This document shows positions 27,301-36,879 of a stretch of DNA of 36,998 nt, piece after piece. The translations under genes were made by a program, and so were the position numbers. Each line of letters opens with the position of its first letter. Within the stretch, counting starts at the first letter, position 1. The notes beneath the pieces are model-generated. The model did not search any database and was not told the DNA's origin. It saw only the letters and a program-made list of their open reading frames with translations. This stretch comes from Candidatus Bathyarchaeota archaeon (GTDB lineage Archaea > Thermoproteota > Bathyarchaeia > Bathyarchaeales > DTEX01): positions 1 to 36,998 of the forward strand of contig JAGTQS010000004.1 of assembly GCA_018397055.1 (NCBI GenBank), written 5' to 3'.

Positions 27301-27714
27301 AACAAACACCAAATCCCACATCAACTTGGCAATACCAAAAATCCCAAGCTAGCCACAATAAAACTGCGCCACGTTACATACAGAAAACATCTCCTAACAT
27401 ATCATCACAGAATCCACAGTTCCACAGTGAATCCACAGCACCTATATTAAGAAAAAAAGTTTTAACACGCGCAGAACAAGCACGAAACAGGAAGGATGAT
27501 CAAAAAAGCTGACCCGACTATATATACCCCCTCCCCTCTCAGCAACACGCACATACAACATCAACATTCAGAGAAAACCAATGCAACACAGTCAGACAGA
27601 TACTAGGCATTTATCCAAAAATTCTAATTAGGTATTAAATAGTAACATTTAACATAAAATAATCCAAGAAACATAAAATAATCCAAGAATCGAACACAAG
27701 TCCAAAACAAAAAA

Positions 27715-28881
27715 ATGAAGGCAACTGAAATGATCACAAAAGAAAAAATTCGAAAGTGCGCCGAGGCAATTGTAAACGGAATGAACCTCAAGAACGGAGA
27801 AGCAGTCATCATAAGAGGCGGCGCTCACACGCAGGAACTGCTTGAGGAAATCGGCATACTCTGTTACCACAAGGGCGCGCACCCGTTAATTATGGCAACC
27901 ACAGACGAATACTCAGCTCGAGTCTACGACGAAATTCCAGAAAGAACCCTAAGAGAAACCCCAAAACACTACCTAGCAGCAATAAAAGAAGCCGACGCAT
28001 ACATAACAATTGAACCATTCAAAGACCCAACAATCCAAACGAAGTTTCCAAGAGAAAAAATCGCCGCAAGAACAGAGGCAAACATCCCAATAAGAAAAAT
28101 CCTGTACGGAGAAGACGACGGACCGGGTAAAAAATGGACCTATGCAGGGTGGCCTACACTTGAAGCTGCAAGGTTCTACGGCGTAGAGTACGAAGACCTT
28201 GAAAGACTAATCATAGACGGAATAGCCGTCCCTGCTTCCAACCTTAGACAGAACACCTCAAGGCTTGCTGAGCTCTTAAGAGGCGCAGACATGCTGCACA
28301 TAACAGACGACAAGGACACCGACTTCATATGCAGAATAAAAGGAAGACGAATAAACGAAGACGACGGCCTAGTTGACGAATACGATATAAGAAACGGCGA
28401 CCTCGGAAACAACCTTCCCGCAGGAGAACTCTTCATCGCGCCTCACGAAACATACGGCGATGGAAGCCTTTTCTGCCCAGTTACAATAGACCGCTTCACA
28501 AACAAGATCATAAGAAACGCAATGCTACACTTTAAAAATGGAAAATTGATCCTTGACGAATGCACAGCTGAAGTTAACGAAGACCAAATGATTGACTCCT
28601 TCAACCGTTGCCTAGAAATCGACAGCAAAGAAAAGGAAGTTCGAACAACAAACATAGCGGAACTCGGCGTAGGATGCAACCCAGCAATCGACAAAGCCAT
28701 TGGCTACATACTTACAGACGAAAAACTCATCGGCTCAGTTCACCTGGCATTCGGCTCGAACCTCAGTTACGGAGGAACCTCAAAGTCAAGCATGCACTGG
28801 GATTTCGTCACAAGCCCAACTGCAACAATTGAAAGATTAGACACAAAACAGAAAATCATGCTCCACGGCGCTATAATGTAA
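27715..28881 (+). CDS. M29-family aminopeptidase (thermophilic aminopeptidase)
   Basis: 388-aa ORF; GEAVIIRGGAHTQELLEEI, DFICRIKGRRINEDDG, NLPAGELFIAPHETYGDG, ELGVGCNPAIDKAIGYILTDEKLIGSVHLAFG. Confidence 0.88.
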   Translation: MKATEMITKEKIRKCAEAIVNGMNLKNGEAVIIRGGAHTQELLEEIGILCYHKGAHPLIMATTDEYSARVYDEIPERTLRETPKHYLAAIKEADAYITIEPFKDPTIQTKFPREKIAARTEANIPIRKILYGEDDGPGKKWTYAGWPTLEAARFYGVEYEDLERLIIDGIAVPASNLRQNTSRLAELLRGADMLHITDDKDTDFICRIKGRRINEDDGLVDEYDIRNGDLGNNLPAGELFIAPHETYGDGSLFCPVTIDRFTNKIIRNAMLHFKNGKLILDECTAEVNEDQMIDSFNRCLEIDSKEKEVRTTNIAELGVGCNPAIDKAIGYILTDEKLIGSVHLAFGSNLSYGGTSKSSMHWDFVTSPTATIERLDTKQKIMLHGAIM

Positions 28882-29035
28882 CACCAAACCCGACGCAGCT
28901 TAAGCCCCCCTCCAATCAATCGGCGTCTAGACAGCCTGCTTCTTTCTTCAAAAAATATTCCAAATCACCAGAAAATATTATATTCCATATACATGTAAGT
29001 TGAGAACATCTTAACAATTAATTAGGTGAACCTTT

Positions 29036-30985
29036 TTGACGAAACAAGTTGGCATCGACGACATAGCCACATACGTTCCAAAAATATACCTAGACGCAGA
29101 AGACATGGCTAAAGCCCGAGGCGTACCACCAGAAAAAATAACCAAAGGGCTTGGAATAGAAAAACTATCCATCCCAGACGCACATGAAGACGCCGCGACC
29201 ATGGCCGCCATGGAAAAAAATAATCTGCAACCAGAAGACATTGACTTCATTCATGTCGCAACTGAAACAGGCCCAGACGCCTCAAAACCCATTTCCTGTT
29301 ACGTCCAAGGAATGCTTGAACAAAGATATGGCAAAGGTAGCTTCGACCACATCGGCGCACCTGAAACGAAGTTCGCATGTGTAGGCGCAACATACTCAAT
29401 GATCGACCGTTTAGCGTACATTTCCTCAGGTTGGAACAGGGCGCCTTACTCAATCGTCGTCGCTACAGACATCGCAAAATACGAACTTAACTCGTCAGGA
29501 GAACCAACTCAAGGAGCCGCAGCAATCGCCTTACTATTAAAGGAAAACCCGCGTCTTCTAGTCTATGAGCCGCAATTCACGGGGTTCGGAACAGTTGATG
29601 ACCGAGACTTTTTTAGGCCTGTTGAACGAACAACAGCTGTGGTTAACGGGCAATACTCTGTCGGCTGCTATCTCAGAGACATGAGAATCGCAACAGATGC
29701 CTACAAGAAAAACATGGTGAAGGCTGGAACGCTTAAATCGGTTAACGAAAGCTTAATGGACAAAATTGACCTAGCGTCTTTTCACTCGCCCTTCCCAAAA
29801 ATGGTCCAATACGCTTTCGCATCATTCTTAATTCACGACTGGAGAAACCCCGTGAATTGCACTGAAACAGGCCCAGACGCCTCAAAACCCATTTCCTGTT
29901 ACGTCCAAGGAATGCTTGAACAAAGATATGGCAAAGGTAGCTTCGACCACATCGGCGCACCTGAAACGAAGTTCGCATGTGTAGGCGCAACATACTCAAT
30001 GATCGACCGTTTAGCGTACATTTCCTCAGGTTGGAACAGGGCGCCTTACTCAATCGTCGTCGCTACAGACATCGCAAAATACGAACTTAACTCGTCAGGA
30101 GAACCAACTCAAGGAGCCGCAGCAATCGCCTTACTATTAAAGGAAAACCCGCGTCTTCTAGTCTATGAGCCGCAATTCACGGGGTTCGGAACAGTTGATG
30201 ACCGAGACTTTTTTAGGCCTGTTGAACGAACAACAGCTGTGGTTAACGGGCAATACTCTGTCGGCTGCTATCTCAGAGACATGAGAATCGCAACAGATGC
30301 CTACAAGAAAAACATGGTGAAGGCTGGAACGCTTAAATCGGTTAACGAAAGCTTAATGGACAAAATTGACCTAGCGTCTTTTCACTCGCCCTTCCCAAAA
30401 ATGGTCCAATACGCTTTCGCATCATTCTTAATTCACGACTGGAGAAACCTTCCAAAATGGAGGCAGATTGCTCAAAAAATCGGTCCAGAGCCAACCAGAG
30501 AAAAAATGACTGATGTCGAATTCTACATTTCTGACGGCTACAAGGACTATCGAAAAAACTTCACAAACACAGAGGAATTCATAAAAGAATACGAAGCAAA
30601 AGTCGCCGATTCATTGAAAGCAATAAGCCTGATCGGCAACTCCTACACAGCCTCTGTTTGGCTAGGCGTAGCAAGCCATTTCGAAAACAGAAAAGACGAT
30701 TTAACAGGAAAACGAATAGGCATAGGATCATATGGCAGCGGAAGCAGCGCGATCGTATGCAGCTTTATCGTTCAACCAGAATACAAGGAAGTAGTCAAAA
30801 ACATCAAGCTCACCTACAAACTCAACAAGAGACAGAAAATATCAATAGACGTTTACGAAGACCTTCATGAAGGAAGACGCAAGCTAAACGAAAGCATAAA
30901 CCCGCCCAAGAACGAATTTGTGCTTGATTCAATTGGCACAAGCGAGACAGACCTTGGGTACAGATACTATAAATACGTGGAATAG
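29036..30985 (+). CDS. Hydroxymethylglutaryl-CoA synthase with a 200-codon internal tandem duplication
   Basis: 649-aa ORF (TTG start). HMGS motifs VATETGPDASKP, KFACVGATYSMIDRLAYISSG and ASFHSPFPKMVQYAF each occur twice; removing one copy leaves about 449 aa, a normal HMGS length. Confidence 0.88.
   Translation: MTKQVGIDDIATYVPKIYLDAEDMAKARGVPPEKITKGLGIEKLSIPDAHEDAATMAAMEKNNLQPEDIDFIHVATETGPDASKPISCYVQGMLEQRYGKGSFDHIGAPETKFACVGATYSMIDRLAYISSGWNRAPYSIVVATDIAKYELNSSGEPTQGAAAIALLLKENPRLLVYEPQFTGFGTVDDRDFFRPVERTTAVVNGQYSVGCYLRDMRIATDAYKKNMVKAGTLKSVNESLMDKIDLASFHSPFPKMVQYAFASFLIHDWRNPVNCTETGPDASKPISCYVQGMLEQRYGKGSFDHIGAPETKFACVGATYSMIDRLAYISSGWNRAPYSIVVATDIAKYELNSSGEPTQGAAAIALLLKENPRLLVYEPQFTGFGTVDDRDFFRPVERTTAVVNGQYSVGCYLRDMRIATDAYKKNMVKAGTLKSVNESLMDKIDLASFHSPFPKMVQYAFASFLIHDWRNLPKWRQIAQKIGPEPTREKMTDVEFYISDGYKDYRKNFTNTEEFIKEYEAKVADSLKAISLIGNSYTASVWLGVASHFENRKDDLTGKRIGIGSYGSGSSAIVCSFIVQPEYKEVVKNIKLTYKLNKRQKISIDVYEDLHEGRRKLNESINPPKNEFVLDSIGTSETDLGYRYYKYVE
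29261..29849 (+). repeat. Direct repeat copy 1 (589 bp, perfect) within the HMGS gene
   Basis: Line-by-line comparison: 29261-29849 is identical to 29861-30449, starting actgaaacaggcccagacgc and ending attcacgactggagaaacc. Confidence 0.97.
29861..30449 (+). repeat. Direct repeat copy 2 (589 bp, perfect) within the HMGS gene
   Basis: Identical to 29261-29849; 600-bp period; 11-bp spacer ccgtgaattgc at 29850-29860. Confidence 0.97.
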
Positions 30986-31070
30986 ACGAAACTAAATTTT
31001 TTTATCCAAAAATAAAACCCCACACAACTACTCATTCCCGTAATAGAGCAAAAATGAAATACTAGGTCAA

Positions 31071-31114
31071 CGTATGCATCTCCAACCCACCATGTTGGAG
31101 TTGGGATGCATATG
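31071..31114 (+). promoter_or_regulatory. Strong hairpin/dyad overlapping SD-like GGAG and the start codon of the enolase-superfamily gene
   Basis: CGTATGCATC (31071-31080) pairs with GATGCATATG (31105-31114, one G-U); T31081 is bulged; CCAAC (31082-31086) pairs with GTTGG (31100-31104); 13-nt loop. Confidence 0.6.
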
Positions 31115-32302
31115 AAAATAACCGACCTAAAATGTGCAATTATCGGGCAAAACCCCGTTGTCCGCATAACAACCGATGAAGGCATATACGGAATTGGAGA
31201 AATCGAATCTCCAAAGGCCTACATAAAACCTCACGTGATGTATTATAAACAATTCATCGTTGGACAAGACCCCACAAACGTAGAAAGGGTGATGCTTAGA
31301 ATCAGGAACTTGGGAAGCTTCAAACCCTGGGGAAGCGCCGTAAGCGCAATCGAAATGGCACTTTGGGACATAGCTGGAAAAGCCGCTGGACTTCCAGTCT
31401 ACAAGCTGCTTGGAGGAAAAATCCGAGACAAAGTCCGCGTGTACAATGGCGGAGTAAGGTTTCCCATGAAAGGAAGTTCTCCAGAAGACTATGAAGAAGT
31501 CATGCAAAAAATGAAAAACGCAAAAGAAGGCTTCACAATCATAAAGCAACCTATAAGCTTCCACGGCGGAGCACACAGAGTTGTCCCAAACTTCTTCTAC
31601 GGCGAAGTAGAAGACGGGTCACCATACATAAGCCGCGGACTCTTAACAGAAAAAGGACTGAAATACCTCGTTGAATGTGTGAAAGCAATGAAAGAAGTCC
31701 TAGGAGACGAGGTTGGCCTCGCTTTGGACTGTGGACCAGGATGGGTCGTGCCATCAGCAATAAAGTTCGCCAAAGCCATGGAGCCATTCAACGTAATGTG
31801 GCTTGAAGACATGATAACTGGCGACTACACGCCTTACGTGTTAGCCGACGTCTACCGCGAGGTCACACGTTCCACAAGCACAAATATTCACACAGGCGAA
31901 CAAATATACCTTAGACAAAACTTCAAAGACCTCATAGAGAAACACGCTGTTAACATAATTGGCCCAGACCCATGCGACATTGGAGGAATAGCAGAACTCA
32001 AGTGGACAGCTGAGTACGCTGACATGCATGGAATCCTCGTAGCTCCACACGGAGTCTTCAACGGCCTATTTGGGCTTGCTGCCCAGGTTCACATGTGCGC
32101 AACACTACCTAAGAACTACATTGCTTTTGAGTACCCTGTTGGAAGGCCAGAATGGTGGTACGACATAGTTGAGGGGCTGCCAAACCCAATAGTTAAAGAC
32201 GGGTTCATAGAAGTCTGGGATTCACCAGGCATGGGCGTCGACTTCAACGAAAAAGCTGCAAGAAAATACCTCCGCGAAGAAGATAAAGACTTCTTTGACT
32301 GA
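31106..32302 (+). CDS. Mandelate racemase/muconate lactonizing enzyme family (enolase superfamily), probable sugar-acid dehydratase
   Basis: 398-aa ORF (likely ATG at 31112); SAIEMALWDIAGKAAGLPVYKLLGGKIRDKVRVY, LALDCGPGW, WLEDM, HTGEQIYLRQNFKDLIE, VAPHGVF. Confidence 0.87.
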   Translation: MHMKITDLKCAIIGQNPVVRITTDEGIYGIGEIESPKAYIKPHVMYYKQFIVGQDPTNVERVMLRIRNLGSFKPWGSAVSAIEMALWDIAGKAAGLPVYKLLGGKIRDKVRVYNGGVRFPMKGSSPEDYEEVMQKMKNAKEGFTIIKQPISFHGGAHRVVPNFFYGEVEDGSPYISRGLLTEKGLKYLVECVKAMKEVLGDEVGLALDCGPGWVVPSAIKFAKAMEPFNVMWLEDMITGDYTPYVLADVYREVTRSTSTNIHTGEQIYLRQNFKDLIEKHAVNIIGPDPCDIGGIAELKWTAEYADMHGILVAPHGVFNGLFGLAAQVHMCATLPKNYIAFEYPVGRPEWWYDIVEGLPNPIVKDGFIEVWDSPGMGVDFNEKAARKYLREEDKDFFD

Positions 32303-32376
32303 AAACCAAAAAGAAACAAGAATCAGGCTTAAGCAGACGAAAAAGAAGATTCGACAAAGACTCTGAATGACCAACC

Positions 32377-33669
32377 ATGTCCAACCAGATTACTCCTAAC
32401 CTAACTGCGGAAACAAAAAGATACACGGTCTCAATCGTCAGGGGAGAAAACGTCGTAGACCGCGTAAACAAAGCCATTGAACTCGTCGGCGGAATGAAGA
32501 GATTCGTCAAAAAAGGCGACAAGGTCCTCATCAAAGCTAACCTCGTAGATGGCAAACCCTACGAAACTGGTGAAACCGCTCATCCAGAAACGCTTCGAAC
32601 AATAATAAAGCAGGCAAAGACGGCAGAAGCCTCACAAGTAAAAGTCGGAGACGCCGTTACGTCTTGGGACTTGACTCTTTATAACGCGGTTGCAAAAATC
32701 GCAGAGGAAGAGGGAGCTGAATGGGTCGACCTTGGACGAAGCCCAAGAGCTGAAGTTAAGGTCGAGAATCCTGTTTTCTTCGAAAAAGTAAGCGTTGCCA
32801 AGGAATTGGTTGAATGTGACGTACTAATCAATGTTGGCACATTAAAGACCCATCACCTAGCCGGCGTAACTGTTGCCATGAAAAACTTGTACGGCGTCCT
32901 TGAGCTACAAGACCGCATAAAATATCATCGTCTTGACAAACTTGAAGAAGTCATCGTAGATTTAAACCTCGTTAAACCAAGCAGCCTAATTGTTGTTGAC
33001 GGAGGCTACACAACTCATCACTGGCCCGCGTTCGAAGTGCAGAAAATGGACCTCGCCATGGCAGGAAACAACGTCGTCTTGGTAGACGCAGTCGCAGCAA
33101 AGGTTATGGGAGCAGACCCAAAAGCGATACGCTACCTAAGATGGGCAGAGGAACACGGCTTAGGGTCAGCCAACATAGAAAAACATCAAATTTTGGGCCT
33201 AACAATTGAGGAGGCTTACCGATCAAAGACGGTGAACATGGTTGACTTCATCAACAAAGAAAGCGAGAACATAAGAATCATCAATCAAGGCGCATGCACC
33301 GGATGTTACGGTCGCCTTTCAACCGTGACGATGCAAAGATTTGATATACACTCTGCAAAAACGAAACTATATGTGCTGATGGGCCCAAACGCAAAACCGC
33401 CAAATCCAATGGAGAAAGATTCAACATTCATACTTTGCGGCAACTGCCTTGCTCCAACATTTTACAATAGGCTACAAGGAACACATGTTCCAGGCTGCCC
33501 TCCGGATCTCGAAGTCTTTGCGCAGGAACTAAGCAAATATTTGGCGCCTAGACGCCGTTTGACACGTCAAGAATGGGAGAAAATACACAAGGACATGGAA
33601 GCAAGGGGCATTAAGCTGCCAAAAGACTTCAAGCCGCCATTCTCTCAAGAACAGCAAAGAGACTTGTAA
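32377..33669 (+). CDS. DUF362-family protein with a Cys-rich C-terminal region
   Basis: 430-aa ORF; KGDKVLIKANLVDG, ECDVLINVGTLKTHHLAGVTVAMKNLYGVL, IVVDGGYTTHHWPAFEV; later CTGC, CGNC and PGCPPD. Confidence 0.8.
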   Translation: MSNQITPNLTAETKRYTVSIVRGENVVDRVNKAIELVGGMKRFVKKGDKVLIKANLVDGKPYETGETAHPETLRTIIKQAKTAEASQVKVGDAVTSWDLTLYNAVAKIAEEEGAEWVDLGRSPRAEVKVENPVFFEKVSVAKELVECDVLINVGTLKTHHLAGVTVAMKNLYGVLELQDRIKYHRLDKLEEVIVDLNLVKPSSLIVVDGGYTTHHWPAFEVQKMDLAMAGNNVVLVDAVAAKVMGADPKAIRYLRWAEEHGLGSANIEKHQILGLTIEEAYRSKTVNMVDFINKESENIRIINQGACTGCYGRLSTVTMQRFDIHSAKTKLYVLMGPNAKPPNPMEKDSTFILCGNCLAPTFYNRLQGTHVPGCPPDLEVFAQELSKYLAPRRRLTRQEWEKIHKDMEARGIKLPKDFKPPFSQEQQRDL

Positions 33670-33726
33670 TACGAAAACTAAGAATCACAAAACATTTTCA
33701 CTTTTCATGTTGAACCGTCAAGAAAT

Positions 33727-34650
33727 CTACTTTAACATGAATTCAAGCGCTTTTCGAGCTTTATGAGCTGTCTCAGCAGGAACTCTTACAACGTAACGTT
33801 CGTTCTTCAACGAAAGATAAAGCTTCTCAAGAGTGTGCAGCTTCATGTTTATGCATATTGCTTCGTTGTTTGCTGGAATAAAAACAGCGTCTTTCCGTGC
33901 TTCCTGCAGTTTGTGAAGCAGTCCAACTTCCGTGGCTATAATGAACTTTTTTGCTGGAGACTCTTTTGCTCTCTTGCACATTTTCGAGGTGCTTCCAACA
34001 CAATCAGCGACCTTGCAAACCTCTGGATCACATTCTGGATGAACCAGAACCTCAGCGTCAGGGTGAATTCTCTTCAGTTTCAAAATAGACTCTTTACTAA
34101 AGAGCTTGTGAACAGGACAGAAGCCGAAGGTTGGAATACTAACTAAGTGCTTCTTTGTAAAATTAGATGTATAGTGCGCAAGGTTTGTATCTGGACCGAA
34201 GAGAACGTGGTCTGAATCAACCTTGTTGACAATTTCTGCAGAGTTTGAGGAGGTGCAAACAGCATCGCACTCAGCCTTTGCTTCTGCCAAAGTATTAATG
34301 TACAAAACAATTTTGGCATCCGGATGTTCTTTACGATATACTTTAACGAGTTCAGCTGGCAACATCGCAGCCATGGGGCAAAGAGCATTCACGTCTGGTA
34401 TCAAAACCTTCTTTTCTGGATTAAGGATTGCAGCTGTCTCCGCCATGAACGTTACGCCACAGAAAACTATAATCTTCGCATCAGTTTTAGATGCGCGAAT
34501 TGAAAGCTCTAAGCTGTCACCCACGAAGTCAGCTAGGTCTTGAATTTCTGGACGCTGATAATAATGGGCAAGAATGACGGCTTGTTTACTCTTTTTTAAT
34601 GATTCAATCTTTTTCTTAAGGCTAAAACCATCGGTCATGAAGCACACCAC
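33727..34650 (-). CDS. nadA: Quinolinate synthase A
   Basis: 307-aa ORF; AVILAHYYQRPEIQDLADFVGDSLELS, VFCGVTFMAETAAILNPEKKVLIPD, VHPECDPEVCKVADCVGSTSKMC, EAICINMKLHTLEKL. Confidence 0.95.
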   Translation of the reverse strand: MVCFMTDGFSLKKKIESLKKSKQAVILAHYYQRPEIQDLADFVGDSLELSIRASKTDAKIIVFCGVTFMAETAAILNPEKKVLIPDVNALCPMAAMLPAELVKVYRKEHPDAKIVLYINTLAEAKAECDAVCTSSNSAEIVNKVDSDHVLFGPDTNLAHYTSNFTKKHLVSIPTFGFCPVHKLFSKESILKLKRIHPDAEVLVHPECDPEVCKVADCVGSTSKMCKRAKESPAKKFIIATEVGLLHKLQEARKDAVFIPANNEAICINMKLHTLEKLYLSLKNERYVVRVPAETAHKARKALEFMLK

Positions 34651-34949
34651 GCTAACTCACGTACCTTCAAGCGAACCATGAGACGCGCTTATTTATGTTA
34701 AGTATCAAGCCAAAATCAAACATGTTCGACAAATATTAAGATAATGCTAACTGCTTTTAACATGTGATAATAATAAAAAAATCATTTCTGTCAATGTTAT
34801 AGTGTAAAACTCGATTAAATGCTTTAATAGAAAATATAAGATAATATGAATAAGACAGAATTACATATTAAACAAATAATACTTATCCTTTTAAAAAATC
34901 GTGTATGATATTTTCTGTTCAATTCTTAAACGATAAAATTTTATGAAGT

Positions 34950-36086
34950 ATGGTTCGTATACTGTATTTTATGAATCTACTTGAAAGGCTTCTTACAGTC
35001 TTCTTAAGAAAACAGCCTGATGTTATGCCTTGGTTTGCTGATTTAACATACTGGTACAAGGCGAAATTGTATAAAAATGAATTGCCATCTAAGTATCTAG
35101 GTGAAAGCGGACAGATACGGCTGTATCGTAAATTAGGTTGTGGTAGTCATGAAGAATTATATAATCTGCCAGGTGAGGTAACATATTATGGCGTTAAACA
35201 TATTAGCTCATTGGAATCATTCAGGGATGGAACAAAAGTCTATGAGGAGAAATACAGCACTCCACTGGGCGATATTACGGGAGTAATGAAGTTTGTGCCT
35301 CAGTCATTTAGTTCGGCGCACATAAAATATCCCATTGCGACTAATCACGATCTTAAGGTTCTTCAATACATTTATAAAAACCAAGAGTTTAAACCAGACT
35401 ACTCTATTCAATACGATCGACTGAAAAAATGGAAGGGAATAGGGTTTGTAAGCTCTCTTCCGCCCCGCACTCCATTTCAAAGGATGATCGTTGAGTGGGC
35501 TGGTGTAACTAACACAGTTATGTTAATGATGAAGGAAAGCCAAGAATTTGAGGAAACCCTTCAAATAATGGCTGAGGCGGATGACCCAATATACGAGGCA
35601 ATTTGTAAATCTCCAGCTCTCGGCGTTTATTTTGGAGAAAACATAACAAGCGATGTTATTTCACCACGCATTTTCAAAAAATATCATATGTCTTATTACA
35701 TAAAAAGGGTAAAGCAACTTCACGCTGCTGGAAAAGTCATCTATGTTCATATTGATGGTACGTTGAGGGGGGTCCTGCCACTAATAGAAGCAACAGGTGT
35801 TGATTGCGCTCAATCAGTTACTCCCTCTCCTATAGGTGATATTGCTGTGGAAAGGTTACGCGAGGTCGCAGGACCAAACATAATTCTATGGGGTGGCCTT
35901 CCAGGTGTCTATTTTAGCCATTTGTATCCCGAGGAGAACCTTAGACAAATGGCGTTAAAGGTTATAGATTATCATTTAGATGGACATAAATTTATTATGG
36001 GTGTGTCTGATCAGGTTCCACCAGATGGCGACATCAACCGTGTAAAGACTATAACAGAGATAATTGAGAAACATGCGAGGTATTAG
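34950..36086 (+). CDS. Uroporphyrinogen decarboxylase (URO-D) family protein
   Basis: 378-aa ORF; KVIYVHIDGTLRGVLPLIEATGVDCAQSVTPSPIGDIAVERLREVAGPNIILWGGLPG; KFIMGVSDQVPPDGDINRVKTITEIIEKH. Confidence 0.82.
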   Translation: MVRILYFMNLLERLLTVFLRKQPDVMPWFADLTYWYKAKLYKNELPSKYLGESGQIRLYRKLGCGSHEELYNLPGEVTYYGVKHISSLESFRDGTKVYEEKYSTPLGDITGVMKFVPQSFSSAHIKYPIATNHDLKVLQYIYKNQEFKPDYSIQYDRLKKWKGIGFVSSLPPRTPFQRMIVEWAGVTNTVMLMMKESQEFEETLQIMAEADDPIYEAICKSPALGVYFGENITSDVISPRIFKKYHMSYYIKRVKQLHAAGKVIYVHIDGTLRGVLPLIEATGVDCAQSVTPSPIGDIAVERLREVAGPNIILWGGLPGVYFSHLYPEENLRQMALKVIDYHLDGHKFIMGVSDQVPPDGDINRVKTITEIIEKHARY

Positions 36087-36156
36087 TTGAAAAATAGCCA
36101 AAAAATAGTTTTTGCACCCATCAATGACATTTTAGTTTATGTAATTTTATGCTTCC

Positions 36157-36879
36157 TTATTCTCTAATGAGTCTTACTAAATGAACAGCATATCTCTTCA
36201 TTGTTTGTTCTATTTCTAGTTTTGCTGTATCATATACATCTGATTTTATTAGGTCAAAGTCCTCCTCGCTATCGACAGCATAAAGCTCAAGTCGGAATCT
36301 CCCTTCTTCAAATGGTAGATCACTTATTCTTAGGTTATAGCCATTAAACTCAGAACCAAAGTTACTTATTAGAATTGTAACGGTCTCGTTATTGGGAGAA
36401 ATGCCAGCAATTACTGCAAAGCCTTTGCTATTCGATCCTGTACATAATAAGCGGTTTGGCGTTTCAATTAGCATCTTGAAAGCCATAAATACATAATACG
36501 CTTTGTGTGGAACACCGTTCTTGTCAAATAGCCCTCCCCATGGCCACGTATCTCCGCGATAAAATGTGGCAATATCTGGAGGATTATCCTGCAAGTAAAT
36601 CATGGTTGAGGCGATGAAAGCTGCCACTTTTGAGCTTTTGAATTCTATTTCATAGTTTTCGCCAGGTTGGAAGTTCCATTCCGTTAGCAAGCTTTCTATC
36701 GAGGAAAAACCATTATTCTTCATGCATTCATGAACTTGTTCAGCCCTAAAATATATGTCATAAGGTTCTTTAGAGTATGCATGCCATGAGATAAAGTCTA
36801 TAGGGACGTTATTTGTCTTGCAGTATTTTAGAAACTGATCGAGGAATGTTATGTTCCAAGCTAGTGCTGGTCCGCCCAC
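36157..36879 (-). CDS. C-terminal part of a GH39-like glycoside hydrolase (5' portion frame-disrupted and running off the window)
   Basis: 240-aa ORF beginning inside a GH39-like segment (VGGPALAWN); IDFISWHAYS, LTEWNFQPGENYE, FYRGDTWPWGGLFDKNGVPHKAYYVFMAFKML. Upstream coding is visible in another frame. Confidence 0.7.
   Translation of the reverse strand: MGGPALAWNITFLDQFLKYCKTNNVPIDFISWHAYSKEPYDIYFRAEQVHECMKNNGFSSIESLLTEWNFQPGENYEIEFKSSKVAAFIASTMIYLQDNPPDIATFYRGDTWPWGGLFDKNGVPHKAYYVFMAFKMLIETPNRLLCTGSNSKGFAVIAGISPNNETVTILISNFGSEFNGYNLRISDLPFEEGRFRLELYAVDSEEDFDLIKSDVYDTAKLEIEQTMKRYAVHLVRLIRE

Noticed and set aside
27406-27438. Short tccacag repeats considered as a CRISPR remnant
   Set aside because: Units are only 7-10 bp with 1-4 bp gaps; no spacer-sized intervals and no cas genes in the window.
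27493-27515. ggatgatc...gctgac considered as a C/D-box sRNA
   Set aside because: C and D boxes are imperfect and too close together to hold a guide; no C'/D' pair seen.
29742-30053. 103-aa minus-strand ORF repeated from 29247-29453
   Set aside because: Only reflects the HMGS duplication read on the wrong strand.
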